A DNA stretch of 64,000 nt from MFD09286-c1 sp963701015 (GCA_963701015.1 OY969556.1:4340001-4404000), one strand, 5' to 3'; positions 1 through 8,755 are shown, counted from the first letter of the stretch. Numbers and translations: made by a program. The notes: generated from the letters alone by a model not told the origin.

Positions 1-455
1 TTCTGGCTTTTATTTTAATAGGCAAATATATTTTCGAAATATTCGGTCTAACCATTCCTGCATTTAAAATATTTGGTGGAGTTTTAATTTTCATTATTGG
101 TTTTGAGATGCTTCAATCAAAAAAATCAAGCATTCAACTTGAAGAAAAAAAAACTTACGACGAAGGCATTACAATATCCCCATTAGCTATTCCTATATTG
201 GCTGGTCCTGGAACTATTGTTACAGCAATGAACTTTGTTGTTAAAGCAAATATTTTTCATGTTTTATTAACTATAATAATCTTTGCCTTCATTGTATTAC
301 TAACATATTTTGCATTTTTGTATAGTACCTATATAGTTAAAATTGTAGGAGAAAAAAACTTTGTAATCATTGGAAAAATAATGGGCCTTATATTAGGTGT
401 TATAGGAGCAAATATGTTAATTCAAGGAATAAAATTAGCATTTAATATAAGCTAA
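1..455 (+). CDS. MarC family integral membrane protein (5' end outside window)
   Basis: The reading frame is open from the window edge and ends at the TAA at 453-455, so only the C-terminal ~150 residues are present. The visible part has hydrophobic segments (around KIFGGVLIFIIGFEML, FHVLLTIIIFAFIVLLTYFAFLY and IIGKIMGLILGVIGANMLIQGI) and the family-typical stretch SPLAIPILAGPGTIVTAM, which in MarC/YhgN proteins lies in the second half of the six-helix fold. MarC-type proteins sit in the inner membrane; their transport role is poorly defined, and an old link to multiple antibiotic resistance was not upheld. No operon partner is visible; a hairpin follows directly. Family assignment is firm, function is not. 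Confidence 0.85.
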   Translation, partial: LAFILIGKYIFEIFGLTIPAFKIFGGVLIFIIGFEMLQSKKSSIQLEEKKTYDEGITISPLAIPILAGPGTIVTAMNFVVKANIFHVLLTIIIFAFIVLLTYFAFLYSTYIVKIVGEKNFVIIGKIMGLILGVIGANMLIQGIKLAFNIS

Positions 456-472
456 ACAATAAGTTTGAATCA

Positions 473-515
473 GAAAATAGTATAGCATATCCTTTTGTTA
501 AAATATACTATTTTC
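473..515. terminator. Hairpin terminator candidate after the MarC gene
   Basis: A perfect 12-bp inverted repeat (GAAAATAGTATA at 473-480/481-484 and TATACTATTTTC at 504-515) encloses a 19-nt loop, 18 bases after the MarC stop. It is AT-rich and lacks a clean T-run, so it is a moderate terminator candidate. Confidence 0.5.
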
Positions 516-585
516 AAATCATTAAAATCATTTTTCGAATTCTAACATCCTCCTAAAATTTTGCTTTATATCATAGATAGTTGAT

Positions 586-957
586 TTGATAAGCATTCCA
601 AAATTGCAAACAAAAGCAAACAAATATTGTTTAAGCTTTAATTTAATATTTCAAATTACAACAAAAGCAATAAATAACCTACGTGTTGGGGGTAACTTTA
701 ACTATAGAATGGAAGCGAAAGATGGTTCTATGGGTTTTGATTTTGAAGGCAAATACGAAAGTGTAATTTTAAATAGCCTAATAAAATATACAATTGCTGA
801 TGGTAGAAAAGTTTTTTTGGAATTTACTGGAAATGAAAATGAAACAAAAATAGTTGAGGTCTTTGATGCTGAAAATATTTTCCCTATTGAACAACAGCGA
901 AGTGGATGGCAAAATATATTAAATAACTTTAAGAAATATGCCGAGAATGAAAATTAA
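586..957 (+). pseudogene. SRPBCC / AHSA1-like protein, 5'-truncated remnant
   Basis: From about base 665 onward the translation matches the C-terminal two thirds of SRPBCC (START-like, AHSA1) proteins: LRVGGNFNYRMEAKDGSMGF, then a KYESVILNSLIKYTIADGRK strand and the closing QQRSGWQNILNNFKKYAE helix. Family members are about 135-145 residues and begin with a conserved helix-grip N-terminus (ITVETTV..PVEKVW..WT type). That part is absent: the 25 or so residues before it look like random AT-rich translation, and the only in-frame start is a TTG at 586. I read this as a gene that lost its 5' end. SRPBCC genes commonly sit beside VOC genes such as the one that follows. The alternative is a short protein starting at the ATG near 709. 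Confidence 0.6.
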
Positions 958-978
958 TAATTTAATCTGATTAATGCT

Positions 979-1449
979 ATGACAAATCAAATTGTCCCTT
1001 GCTTGTGGTTTGAAAAAGAAGCTGAAGAAGCTGCAAAGTTTTATACTTCAATTTTTAAAGACTCTTCAATTGAAAAAATTAATTACTACTCAAAAGAGGG
1101 TTTTGAAATTCATCATCAAAATGCGGGTACAGTGATGGTAGTGAGTTTCAAAATTAATGGACAATTATTTACTGCTTTAAATGGAAGGCCACTTTTTAAG
1201 TTTAATGAAGCAATTTCGTTTCAGGTATATTGTGAAACACAGGACGAAATTGATTTATATTGGAACAAACTTACTGAAGACGGAAACGAAGGGCAATGTG
1301 GTTGGTTAAAAGATAAATATGGAATTTCATGGCAAATTGTCCCATCAATATTGCCTGATTTAATTGGTGATGCAGATAAAGCAGAAAGAGTAACGAATGC
1401 TCTATTGAAAATGAATAAATTAAATATAAAACAATTATTGCTTGCCTGA
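979..1449 (+). CDS. VOC family protein (PhnB / 3-demethylubiquinone methyltransferase-like fold)
   Basis: A 156-residue protein with the layout of the misnamed 3-dmu-9_3-mt domain of the vicinal-oxygen-chelate superfamily. The N-terminal strand is IVPCLWFEKEAEEAAKFYTS, a middle segment GQLFTALNGRPLFKFNEAIS follows, and the C-terminal CGWLKDKYGISWQIVPSILP strand with a closing helix is typical. Members form paired beta-alpha-beta-beta-beta modules and often bind a metal; most have no proven substrate, and the methyltransferase name is a historical annotation. It lies 21 bases after the truncated SRPBCC gene, a frequent pairing. It is likely cytoplasmic, with no signal peptide. The fold assignment is strong; the reaction is unknown. 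Confidence 0.85.
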   Translation: MTNQIVPCLWFEKEAEEAAKFYTSIFKDSSIEKINYYSKEGFEIHHQNAGTVMVVSFKINGQLFTALNGRPLFKFNEAISFQVYCETQDEIDLYWNKLTEDGNEGQCGWLKDKYGISWQIVPSILPDLIGDADKAERVTNALLKMNKLNIKQLLLA

Positions 1450-1475
1450 TATATATATAATTTGAATAGAATTTA

Positions 1476-1497
1476 ATTATTTAATATATTAAATAAT
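1476..1497. repeat. 22-bp perfect AT-only palindrome
   Basis: The 22 bases from 1476 to 1497 are their own reverse complement (ATTATTTAATA followed by its mirror). It lies 27 bases after the VOC stop and about 110 bases before the cysteine-rich gene. It may be an operator or a weak hairpin, but chance is a real alternative in such AT-rich DNA. Confidence 0.35.
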
Positions 1498-1543
1498 ACA
1501 AATATATTTTCATAAATCTTAACTATAAAAGCCAAAAATACTG

Positions 1544-1575
1544 TTGCAACTACGATATAATTAATTATAAATTTA
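1544..1575 (+). promoter_or_regulatory. Bacteroidota-type promoter candidate for the cysteine-rich protein
   Basis: TTG at 1544-1546, 21 bases, then TAAATTTA at 1568-1575, one mismatch from the Bacteroidota sigma-ABfr -7 element TAnnTTTG. The start codon is 34 bases further on. Confidence 0.45.
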
Positions 1576-1608
1576 CTATGAATTCAAAACACTTTAAAAT
1601 TAACTATT

Positions 1609-2091
1609 ATGAATAAATTCTTACGTTGGGTTGGTTATGCTTCAACTCTTTTTGGAGCAATTTTACTTATTTGGGCATGTTTTGGTGCAGCCTGCCATAA
1701 CAATTGTTCAACATCACATAATTCTAAAGCTGCTTGTGTTTGTAAACACCAACCAGCAATGGCTTCAAGTAATATGAAAGATTCTGCCAGTTGTAAAAAA
1801 CAACAGGTTTGTAATTCAAAAACTGCTAAAAATGACTCTGCAATGTGCAAGTCACATCCTAAATGTTGTGGTGCCCAAAAAGATAATTCAGCATGTTGTA
1901 ATCAAAGTCAGGCTTGCATGAATGGCGGAAATAACAATATGTGTTGGCAAAAACCTTATCAGCCTAATTTATTGAGTTTTTCTTTTGGCTTTTTTCTACT
2001 GGCAATATCATTATTTATGATTTCGAAAAATTGTTGCTGTTGTTGTAATGATAAATGTTGTGAAACAAAAGAAACAGACAAAACCGCTTAA
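1609..2091 (+). CDS. Cysteine-rich protein with two membrane segments, unknown function
   Basis: I do not recognise this 160-residue protein. It contains 21 cysteines (about 13%). A hydrophobic segment at residues 4-24 (WVGYASTLFGAILLIWACFG) is followed by a ~95-residue soluble region with scattered Cys, His, Met, Ser and Asn (patterns such as CVCKH, KCCGAQ, ACCNQ). A second hydrophobic segment spans about 120-140, and a short tail carries CCCCC, three residues, then CC. The spacing resembles no zinc finger, but the Cys/His/Met content suits binding of soft metals or several disulfides. It appears monocistronic, with a promoter candidate at 1544-1575 and a terminator at 2122-2144. The RND efflux operon comes next, so a detoxification link is possible but only inferred. 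Confidence 0.7.
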   Translation: MNKFLRWVGYASTLFGAILLIWACFGAACHNNCSTSHNSKAACVCKHQPAMASSNMKDSASCKKQQVCNSKTAKNDSAMCKSHPKCCGAQKDNSACCNQSQACMNGGNNNMCWQKPYQPNLLSFSFGFFLLAISLFMISKNCCCCCNDKCCETKETDKTA

Positions 2092-2121
2092 AGTAAATTA
2101 TAAGCATTATTATATTATATA

Positions 2122-2144
2122 AAGCGCAGTATTTTGCTGCGCTT
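2122..2144 (+). terminator. Rho-independent terminator after the cysteine-rich gene
   Basis: Perfect 8-bp stem AAGCGCAG (2122-2129) / CTGCGCTT (2137-2144) with a 7-nt loop, 30 bases after the stop codon. The stem is GC-rich against AT-rich surroundings; the downstream T-run is weak. Confidence 0.65.
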
Positions 2145-2302
2145 ATATAATTATTCATATTCTTTATTTTAAATTTAATGCAATTTCCACTTTAAGTTTT
2201 ATATTTCTCATATTAATTTGATTGTGTTATATAAATCAGATTTTTTAATGCGAATTTATTTTTTTTAACATAATGGTCATGTAAGCCAATTATTATTTGG
2301 TC

Positions 2303-2310
2303 TAATTTTG
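2303..2310 (+). promoter_or_regulatory. Promoter -7 element candidate for the RND efflux operon
   Basis: TAATTTTG matches the Bacteroidota consensus TAnnTTTG exactly and lies 72 bases before the outer-membrane factor gene. No TTG is found at the expected distance upstream, so the promoter could depend on an activator. Confidence 0.3.
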
Positions 2311-2382
2311 AACATTTTAGTATTGGAAACATTTTAATTTCAAAGCATCATATTTTCAACAATTGTTTACAGAGTCATTAAC

Positions 2383-3765
2383 ATGCTTAATAAATTATTT
2401 TTTAAAATTTCTAAATTTAGTTTCACTTTCATTTATTTTCTGCTTGTGATTAATTATTTATTAAATGCACAAACAGTTCCAGATTCCCTGCCTTTAAATA
2501 TTAGTTTACCACAATGTATATCGTATGCATTGGCAAATCAATCAATAGTAAAACAATCATTGCTTGATGAAGAAATTACAAAACGTGAAATAAGAATTTC
2601 CTTATCAGGATGGTATCCGCAAGTTGAACTTGATGCCAATATTCAACATTATCTGCAAACTCCAATGGCTAATTTCCCTGTGGCAAATTATAATAATTTT
2701 AACGACCCATTAAAATATCTTACATTTCCATCAACATCAAAGTATGTGTCATCTAGCATCTTTTCGGCAAATCAAACACTATATAACAGCAATTTGTTAT
2801 TTGCAGCCAAAGCCTCAAAAGAACTTCGCATTCAATCTACTGAAAATACTGAAAATTCAAAAATTGAAACTTATATAAATGTTACTAAGGCATTTTTTGA
2901 TGTATTACTAACCGAGGAACAACTTAATGTGCTAAACGAAGATATTTTACGTTTGCAAAAAAATTATAAAGATGCCTATAATTATTATAAAAACGGTCTT
3001 ACTGATAATATCGACTATCAGCGTGCTGAGATAGCATTAAATAATACTCAGGCTGAAAAAAAATCAACAGAGGAAGCTATAAAGGCTAAATATTCTGTTC
3101 TAAAACAAGTTATGGGCATTTCTCCTGATAAACAATTTACCGTATTATATGATTCATCAAAATATGAAAGCGAAATTATAATTGATACAACAAAAAGTTT
3201 AGATTTTAACAACCGTATTGAATATAAACTTTTACAAAGTGCATTACAGTTGCAAAGCACTCAAACTAGCTATTATAGGTGGTCATTTTTACCCACAATT
3301 ACAGCATTTTATGACTATGACCCAATGTTTCAGAATAACCAATTTTCAGATTTATATAATAAAAATAATCCAAGTTCAATGTTTGGATTGAAACTTACTC
3401 TTCCGCTATTTCAAGGAATGAGTCGTTTAGAAAACATTAGTAAATCTAAGCTTCAATATCAAAGGTTGCAGTATGGCATGGATTATTTGAAAAGTGAGAT
3501 AAACAGTGAATATACTTTGGCTCTTGCATCATATGTGAGTAATATGAATGAACTTAACATTGATAAAAATAACATTAAAGTTGCAACAAATATTTTCAAT
3601 ACGGTTAAACTTCAGTATGATAAAGGAATTAAAGCATATTTGGAAGTTATTGTATCTGAAACTGATTTACGGACGGCTGAGCTAAATTATTTAAATACCT
3701 TATTTAAAGTGCTAAACAGTAAAATGGATTTGGAAAAAGCTTTGGGAATTATACCAGTAAATTAA
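2383..3765 (+). CDS. TolC family outer-membrane efflux protein
   Basis: A 460-residue protein with a signal peptide (residues 1-30, ending LLNAQ) and two repeats of the outer-membrane efflux protein (OEP) fold. The first contains LNISLPQCISYALANQSIVK and the long helices around ETYINVTKAFFDVLLTEEQL; the second contains LQYGMDYLKSEINSEYTLAL and YDKGIKAYLEVIVSETDLRT. TolC-type trimers form the outer-membrane channel and periplasmic tunnel of tripartite pumps. It is first in a three-gene operon with the adaptor (42 bases downstream) and the RND pump. Length and architecture are normal. Substrate cannot be read from this protein. Confidence 0.92.
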   Translation: MLNKLFFKISKFSFTFIYFLLVINYLLNAQTVPDSLPLNISLPQCISYALANQSIVKQSLLDEEITKREIRISLSGWYPQVELDANIQHYLQTPMANFPVANYNNFNDPLKYLTFPSTSKYVSSSIFSANQTLYNSNLLFAAKASKELRIQSTENTENSKIETYINVTKAFFDVLLTEEQLNVLNEDILRLQKNYKDAYNYYKNGLTDNIDYQRAEIALNNTQAEKKSTEEAIKAKYSVLKQVMGISPDKQFTVLYDSSKYESEIIIDTTKSLDFNNRIEYKLLQSALQLQSTQTSYYRWSFLPTITAFYDYDPMFQNNQFSDLYNKNNPSSMFGLKLTLPLFQGMSRLENISKSKLQYQRLQYGMDYLKSEINSEYTLALASYVSNMNELNIDKNNIKVATNIFNTVKLQYDKGIKAYLEVIVSETDLRTAELNYLNTLFKVLNSKMDLEKALGIIPVN

Positions 3766-3807
3766 AATAAAATATCAGGATGTTTATAGAAAAATAAAAG
3801 TTTTACT

Positions 3808-4932
3808 ATGTATAAAATATCTCATATAATACTATATTTTGCAATAGTTTTAGGAATATTTTCCTGCAAAGGGAAAAGTGCAAATTTAAAGAAGGACGAA
3901 GCTGTAATTCCGGTAACAGTGACTACTGCTAAATTTGCCAATGCAGTTTTTTATAATTCATATCCTGCAAATATTGTTGCTTTAAAAGAAGTTGAATTAC
4001 GTGGTCAGGTTACAGGCTATTTAACAGGGATATTTTTTACCGAAGGTAAAGAAGTCCATGCAGGCGAAAAATTATATGAAATTGATCGTCGAAAATATCA
4101 GGCAACATATGATGTAGCCCAGGCCAATGTTAAAATTGCTGAAAGTAACCTTGAAAAAGTGCAGCGCGATGCTGACAGATATGCTGATCTTGCTAAACAA
4201 GATGCCGTGGCAAAACAATTGTATGACAATGCGATGACTGATTTGAAAAATGCCAAACAACAGGTAGATGCTGCAAATGCAGAATTGATAAAAGATAAAA
4301 CCGATTTTGACTATTCATTAATTTATGCACCTTTTGATGGTACAATTGGTTTCTCAAATGTTAAACTAGGTTCTCTTATTACTTCAGGGCAAACCTTGCT
4401 TAACTCCGTTTCATCTGATAATCCTATTGCTGCTGATTTTGAAATTAGTGAAACTGAACTCAGCAGGTTCGAAAAACTTGAAAATCAAAAATCAATAAAA
4501 ACAGACAGTACTTTTAGAATTACTCTACCTGATAATTCAATATATCCATATTTTGGAAAAATAAGTGTTATTGACAGAGCTGTGGATCCTCAAACCGGGT
4601 CAATAAAAGTTAGAATTACAATTCCTAACCGTGAACGAATGCTAAAGCCCGGAATGAGTTGTAAAGTAATGGTTTTGAATGCCAATGCCGGGAAGCAGAT
4701 TGTTATTCCGTTTAAAGCTGTCTTAGAGCAACTGGGTGAATACTTCGTATTTATAAAAAATGATTCAACCGTTAATCAGGTAAAGGTTGCTTTAGGACCG
4801 AGGGTTAATACCAATGTAGTAATTATGAGTGGGCTTAATGCAGGAGAAACTATTATTGTTGATGGAATTCAACGATTACATGAAGGCTCTATGGTTACTT
4901 TAAAAGTTCCTCAAAAAATGCAACATAAATAA
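3808..4932 (+). CDS. RND efflux periplasmic adaptor (membrane fusion protein), lipoprotein
   Basis: A 374-residue adaptor with a lipoprotein signal (GIFSC, predicted lipidated Cys20). A biotinyl-lipoyl-like half (VELRGQVTGYLTGIFFTEGK) is followed by an alpha-hairpin rich in Ala, Lys and Asp (residues about 95-160), the second lipoyl half (IYAPFDGTIGFSNVKLGSLI), a beta-barrel domain (DRAVDPQTGSIKVRITIPN) and a membrane-proximal domain. This is the AcrA/MexA order. It links the inner-membrane pump to the TolC-type channel. The pump gene begins 32 bases after its stop, so the three genes should be co-transcribed. Confidence 0.93.
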   Translation: MYKISHIILYFAIVLGIFSCKGKSANLKKDEAVIPVTVTTAKFANAVFYNSYPANIVALKEVELRGQVTGYLTGIFFTEGKEVHAGEKLYEIDRRKYQATYDVAQANVKIAESNLEKVQRDADRYADLAKQDAVAKQLYDNAMTDLKNAKQQVDAANAELIKDKTDFDYSLIYAPFDGTIGFSNVKLGSLITSGQTLLNSVSSDNPIAADFEISETELSRFEKLENQKSIKTDSTFRITLPDNSIYPYFGKISVIDRAVDPQTGSIKVRITIPNRERMLKPGMSCKVMVLNANAGKQIVIPFKAVLEQLGEYFVFIKNDSTVNQVKVALGPRVNTNVVIMSGLNAGETIIVDGIQRLHEGSMVTLKVPQKMQHK

Positions 4933-4964
4933 TTTATAAATTAATATAACCTGATATAGATTTC

Positions 4965-7900
4965 ATGATAGCAGATACCTTTATAAAACGCCCGATTACT
5001 GCAATTGTTATTTCAATTGTATTGGTAGTTATTGGAACATTGGCTATACTTAATTTACCTGTTAGCCAATATCCAGATATAACGCCACCAGTGGTTCAGG
5101 TATCTGGTCAATATGTTGGCGCTGATGCTACAACAGTTGAACAAACTGTTACAACTCCAACTGAAATCCAGGTAAACGGTGTTCCAGGTATGAGCTATAT
5201 TCAAAGCAACAGTACAAGTGACGGCCGTTCTTCAATGAATGTATATTTCGATATTGGAACGAATGTGGATATTGCAACTACTGAAGTTCAGAACAGGGTG
5301 AATATTGCCACCCCAATTTTACCCGATGAGGTTAAACGATTAGGAATGACAGTCCGTAAGCGCAATCCAAGCATACTTATGCTAGTGGCTATATATTCTC
5401 CAAAAAGTACGCATAATATAGAATTTCTAGATAATTATACCAATATATTTGTTAGGGATGCTTTGTTGAGAGTAAAAGGCGTTGGAGACATTTTCACAAG
5501 AGCCGACGATTTTAGTATGCGTATATGGTTAAAACCAGATAAAATTGCAAGCTTTGGATTAACTGTAAATGATGTTCTTTCTGCTGTACAGGAACAAAAT
5601 GTTCAGGTTGCAGCCGGATCAATTGGCACTCCACCTCAAATATCAGGTCAGCCATTTGAATATACTGTTATAGCTAATGGACGATTAAGCAGTGTTAATG
5701 ATTTTAATAATATTATTGTAAGGGCAAACCCAACTGATGGCTCAATTGTATATTTAAAAGATATTGCCAGAGTTGAGTTGGGTAAATTTAATTATTCCGG
5801 GGTTTCGTTTGTTGACAAACGCCCTTCTTCATTTTTATTAATATTTCAAACTCCAGGAAGCAATGCACTTGACGTTGCTAAAGGAGTAAATAATACTATG
5901 GCGCAACTCAGTAAGTCTTTCCCGAATGATGTTGCGTATAATGTTCCTTTTGAATCAGTTTCAGTAGTAAAAGTATCAATCAGCGAAGTTGTTAAAACAT
6001 TGCTCGAAGCCTTGGCACTTGTGGTATTAGTAGTTTTTGTATTCCTGCAGGACTGGCGTTCTACAATTATACCTGTGCTTGCAATTCCTGTTTCAATTAT
6101 TGGAACATTTATATTTTTTATACCTCTCGGATTTACTATTAATACACTAACACTTTTTGGATTTGTATTGGCAATTGGAATCGTTGTTGATGATGCAATT
6201 ATTGTGGTTGAAGCTGTACAGCGTTATATGGAAGAGTTTCACCTTCCGCCAAAGGAAGCTGCCCATAGGGCAATGGCAGATATTTCAGGGCCAGTAGTTG
6301 CTATTGCACTTGTTTTAGCTGCAGTCTTTATACCTGCCGGATTTCTTCCCGGCATAGTTGGAAGGTTATACCAGCAATTTGCTATAACTATTGCAATTTC
6401 AGTACTTATATCTGCTTTTGTAGCATTATCATTAACACCTGCATTATGTTCATTATTTTTAAAACCACATCATATTGATAAATCTTCCAAAGGGTTGAAT
6501 TATGTATTTTTTCATTTTAATAAATGGTTTAACAGACGGACAAAAGGTTATACCAATAATGTTCAGATTGCTATACGAAATTCACGCTATATAGTTATTC
6601 TTCTTGTGGTAGTTATCTTTGGTGCTTATTTGTTAATTTTAAATAAACCAACTGGCTTTATTCCTTTGGAAGATGAAGGAAGGATTTTTATTACTTTTGA
6701 ATTGCCCGAAGCATCATCAACATCACGAACTGTTGATGTCCTTAAAAAAATAATGAATTCACTGAGCCAAATTAATGGCGTAAGCCATTATGCTGCAATA
6801 GCTGGATTTAATGTTGTTTCAGGAGCCAGTAAATCAAATAGCGGAACTGTTTTTTGCCAGTTAAAACCCTGGGATGAACGAACAAGTAAATCGGAGCAGC
6901 TTTTTGCAATAATAGCACAAATGCAGGCAAAATTTGTTGCAATAAAGGAAGCAAATATTATTGTTATACCTCCACCCGCAATTCCCGGGCTTGGAGCTAC
7001 TGGTGGCTTTACTTTCGAGTTACAGCAACGCGAAAGTAATGACGATATTAAAACTTTCGAACGCAATGTGTATGCATTTATGGCGACTGCCAATAAACGA
7101 CCTGAAATTAGTCGAGCATTTACATTTTTTAATGCGCGTACACCAAATTATCAGCTTACTGTTGATAGGGATAAATGTAAAAAAATGGGTGTTAGTCTTA
7201 CTGAAGTTTTTAATACCATTCAAACTTATTTAGGAAGCAATTATATTAACGACTTCACAATATATAACCGAAATTTCCATGTTATAGCGCAAGCTGATAC
7301 GCTTTATAGAAAAGATATTGTAGATTTAGATAAATACTATGTCCGTAATTCAGCCGGAACAATGTTACCCTTAAGTTCTGTTATGTCCTATAAGGTTAAC
7401 GAAGGAGCGTCAATGATATCACATTATAATTTATATCGTACGGCTGAATTCGTTGGAAATGCAAAAGAAGGATATAGCTCAGGACAAGCCTTAAAAGCAT
7501 TGGAAGAAACTGCAAAACAAGTATTGCCAAAAGGATATGGCTTTGAATTTTCCGGTTTAAGCCGTGAAGAAATGAAATCAGGGAATACATCTACTTATAT
7601 TTTTATATTATCCTTGCTTTTTGTATTCCTTTTTCTTTCAGCATTATATGAAAGCTGGACGGTGCCATTTACAATTCTGCTTGGAGTTCCTCTTGCAGCA
7701 TTTGGTGCTATATTAGCGCTTACACTGAATCCGAGTTTGTCAAATAATATATACGCACAAATTGGGCTAATCACACTTATTGGACTTGCTGCTAAAAATT
7801 CAATCCTGATAGTTGAATTTGCTAAAGAACGTGTTGACAAGGGAATGGAAATTGTTTCAGCCACTATTGAAGCTGTTCGATTGCGTTTACGCCCAATATT

Positions 7901-8141
7901 AATGACATCGTTTGCATTTATGTTTGGAGTGTCTCCATTGGTATTAGCGACGGGTGCAGGCGCTGTTGCACGTCAAACTATTGGTTGGTCGGTACTGGGC
8001 GGGATGTTAGTTGCAACAGCTTTTGGTGTTTTCATAATTCCCGTTTTGTTTATTTTAATCATCCGACTAACTTATGGAAAACAAAAACTTGATGACTTAA
8101 GGGCTAAATATGAGTTATCAAATAATTCCGAAGTGAAATAA
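4965..8141 (+). CDS. Efflux RND transporter permease, HAE1 (AcrB-like) family
   Basis: A 1058-residue inner-membrane pump of the size expected for hydrophobe/amphiphile efflux RND proteins. It starts IADTFIKRPITAIVISIVLV (TM1), followed by a first porter domain with LPVSQYPDITPPVVQVSGQY. The proton-relay residues are visible: two adjacent Asp in TM4 (AIGIVVDDAIIVVEAV) and Lys in TM10 (GLAAKNSILIVEFAKE). The second large periplasmic loop includes the GFIPLEDEGRIFITFELPEA motif. The VDDAII form is typical of HAE1 (drugs, detergents, bile salts), not heavy-metal HME pumps. It is the third gene of the operon. No dedicated repressor gene is adjacent. Confidence 0.95.
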   Translation: MIADTFIKRPITAIVISIVLVVIGTLAILNLPVSQYPDITPPVVQVSGQYVGADATTVEQTVTTPTEIQVNGVPGMSYIQSNSTSDGRSSMNVYFDIGTNVDIATTEVQNRVNIATPILPDEVKRLGMTVRKRNPSILMLVAIYSPKSTHNIEFLDNYTNIFVRDALLRVKGVGDIFTRADDFSMRIWLKPDKIASFGLTVNDVLSAVQEQNVQVAAGSIGTPPQISGQPFEYTVIANGRLSSVNDFNNIIVRANPTDGSIVYLKDIARVELGKFNYSGVSFVDKRPSSFLLIFQTPGSNALDVAKGVNNTMAQLSKSFPNDVAYNVPFESVSVVKVSISEVVKTLLEALALVVLVVFVFLQDWRSTIIPVLAIPVSIIGTFIFFIPLGFTINTLTLFGFVLAIGIVVDDAIIVVEAVQRYMEEFHLPPKEAAHRAMADISGPVVAIALVLAAVFIPAGFLPGIVGRLYQQFAITIAISVLISAFVALSLTPALCSLFLKPHHIDKSSKGLNYVFFHFNKWFNRRTKGYTNNVQIAIRNSRYIVILLVVVIFGAYLLILNKPTGFIPLEDEGRIFITFELPEASSTSRTVDVLKKIMNSLSQINGVSHYAAIAGFNVVSGASKSNSGTVFCQLKPWDERTSKSEQLFAIIAQMQAKFVAIKEANIIVIPPPAIPGLGATGGFTFELQQRESNDDIKTFERNVYAFMATANKRPEISRAFTFFNARTPNYQLTVDRDKCKKMGVSLTEVFNTIQTYLGSNYINDFTIYNRNFHVIAQADTLYRKDIVDLDKYYVRNSAGTMLPLSSVMSYKVNEGASMISHYNLYRTAEFVGNAKEGYSSGQALKALEETAKQVLPKGYGFEFSGLSREEMKSGNTSTYIFILSLLFVFLFLSALYESWTVPFTILLGVPLAAFGAILALTLNPSLSNNIYAQIGLITLIGLAAKNSILIVEFAKERVDKGMEIVSATIEAVRLRLRPILMTSFAFMFGVSPLVLATGAGAVARQTIGWSVLGGMLVATAFGVFIIPVLFILIIRLTYGKQKLDDLRAKYELSNNSEVK

Positions 8142-8164
8142 TTTAAAAATTTAGTAACATAAAA

Positions 8165-8512
8165 CTATTTTTTGTCATATAATGATTCGCTTCCTCTTTC
8201 CCTTGTCCTAATTCTTATTGACTCATCAATTGTTGATATAAATATACGTCCATCGCCGCTTTCACCCGTATATGCATTTTTTAATATAGCTTCAACAGCT
8301 TTTTCTTCATTTATATCACGAACAACAAATGAAAGATTTATTCTATCAATTGTACTCACATCATATACCCTTCCACGAAAGATACGTTCCTGTCTTTCTG
8401 TTCCATGTCCCCTAACATCCCAATAAGTAAAAAATTCAATATCAACATCGTGTAAAGCTTTTTTAACATCTTCAAATTTTTCTTTGCGGATAATTGCTTC
8501 AATTTTTTTCAT
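8165..8512 (-). CDS. PII family signalling protein with altered T-loop
   Basis: A 115-residue protein with the PII fold: N-terminal KKIEAIIRKEKFEDVKKAL, the B-loop TGESGDGRIF and the C-terminal IRIRTRERG nucleotide-binding segment. PII trimers sense ATP/ADP and 2-oxoglutarate and regulate nitrogen proteins. The Tyr equivalent to the GlnB uridylylation site Tyr51 is kept (Tyr50, in RGRVY). The preceding T-loop reads GHGTERQERIFRG where GlnB has GFGRQKGHTELYRG: one residue shorter, with no Gln in the place of Gln39, which helps coordinate Mg-ATP/2-oxoglutarate. No amtB or glnA is nearby. It converges on the RND pump gene, leaving 23 bases between stops. A role in that pump's regulation is speculative. 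Confidence 0.88.
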   Translation of the reverse strand: MKKIEAIIRKEKFEDVKKALHDVDIEFFTYWDVRGHGTERQERIFRGRVYDVSTIDRINLSFVVRDINEEKAVEAILKNAYTGESGDGRIFISTIDESIRIRTRERGSESLYDKK

Positions 8513-8721
8513 ATTCTTTCAAATTTATAAGATTTTAATATCAATTTACTACCATATATAAAGTTAATGAATTTATTAGATTTTTCGAAGATATTTGGGT
8601 TTAATTTGCTTATAATTCGATATATTTTAACTTATATTTTGAATAATAAACCATTATAATATTGCATTATTTGTCAATTTTAATATTACTATATCAAAAG
8701 AAATTAAATTTTATTCAACAG

Positions 8722-8749
8722 TTTGATGTAAATTGCAATTATAAATTTG
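8722..8749 (+). promoter_or_regulatory. Promoter candidate for the MscS gene
   Basis: TTTG at 8722-8725 and an exact TAnnTTTG element (TAAATTTG, 8742-8749), 16 bases apart, somewhat shorter than usual. It ends 6 bases before the preferred ATG at 8756, so the transcript would be nearly leaderless, or the real start lies further in. Confidence 0.35.
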
Positions 8750-8755
8750 CATGTT

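Noticed and set aside
1635..1850. 71-codon minus-strand frame inside the cysteine-rich gene
   Set aside because: It arises from the reverse complement of Cys/Ser/Lys-rich codons and has no features of its own.
8165..8512. Apparent loss of the PII uridylylation tyrosine (Phe in RIFRG)
   Set aside because: That position aligns with GlnB Tyr46. The modified Tyr51 aligns with Tyr50 here (RGRVY), which is kept.
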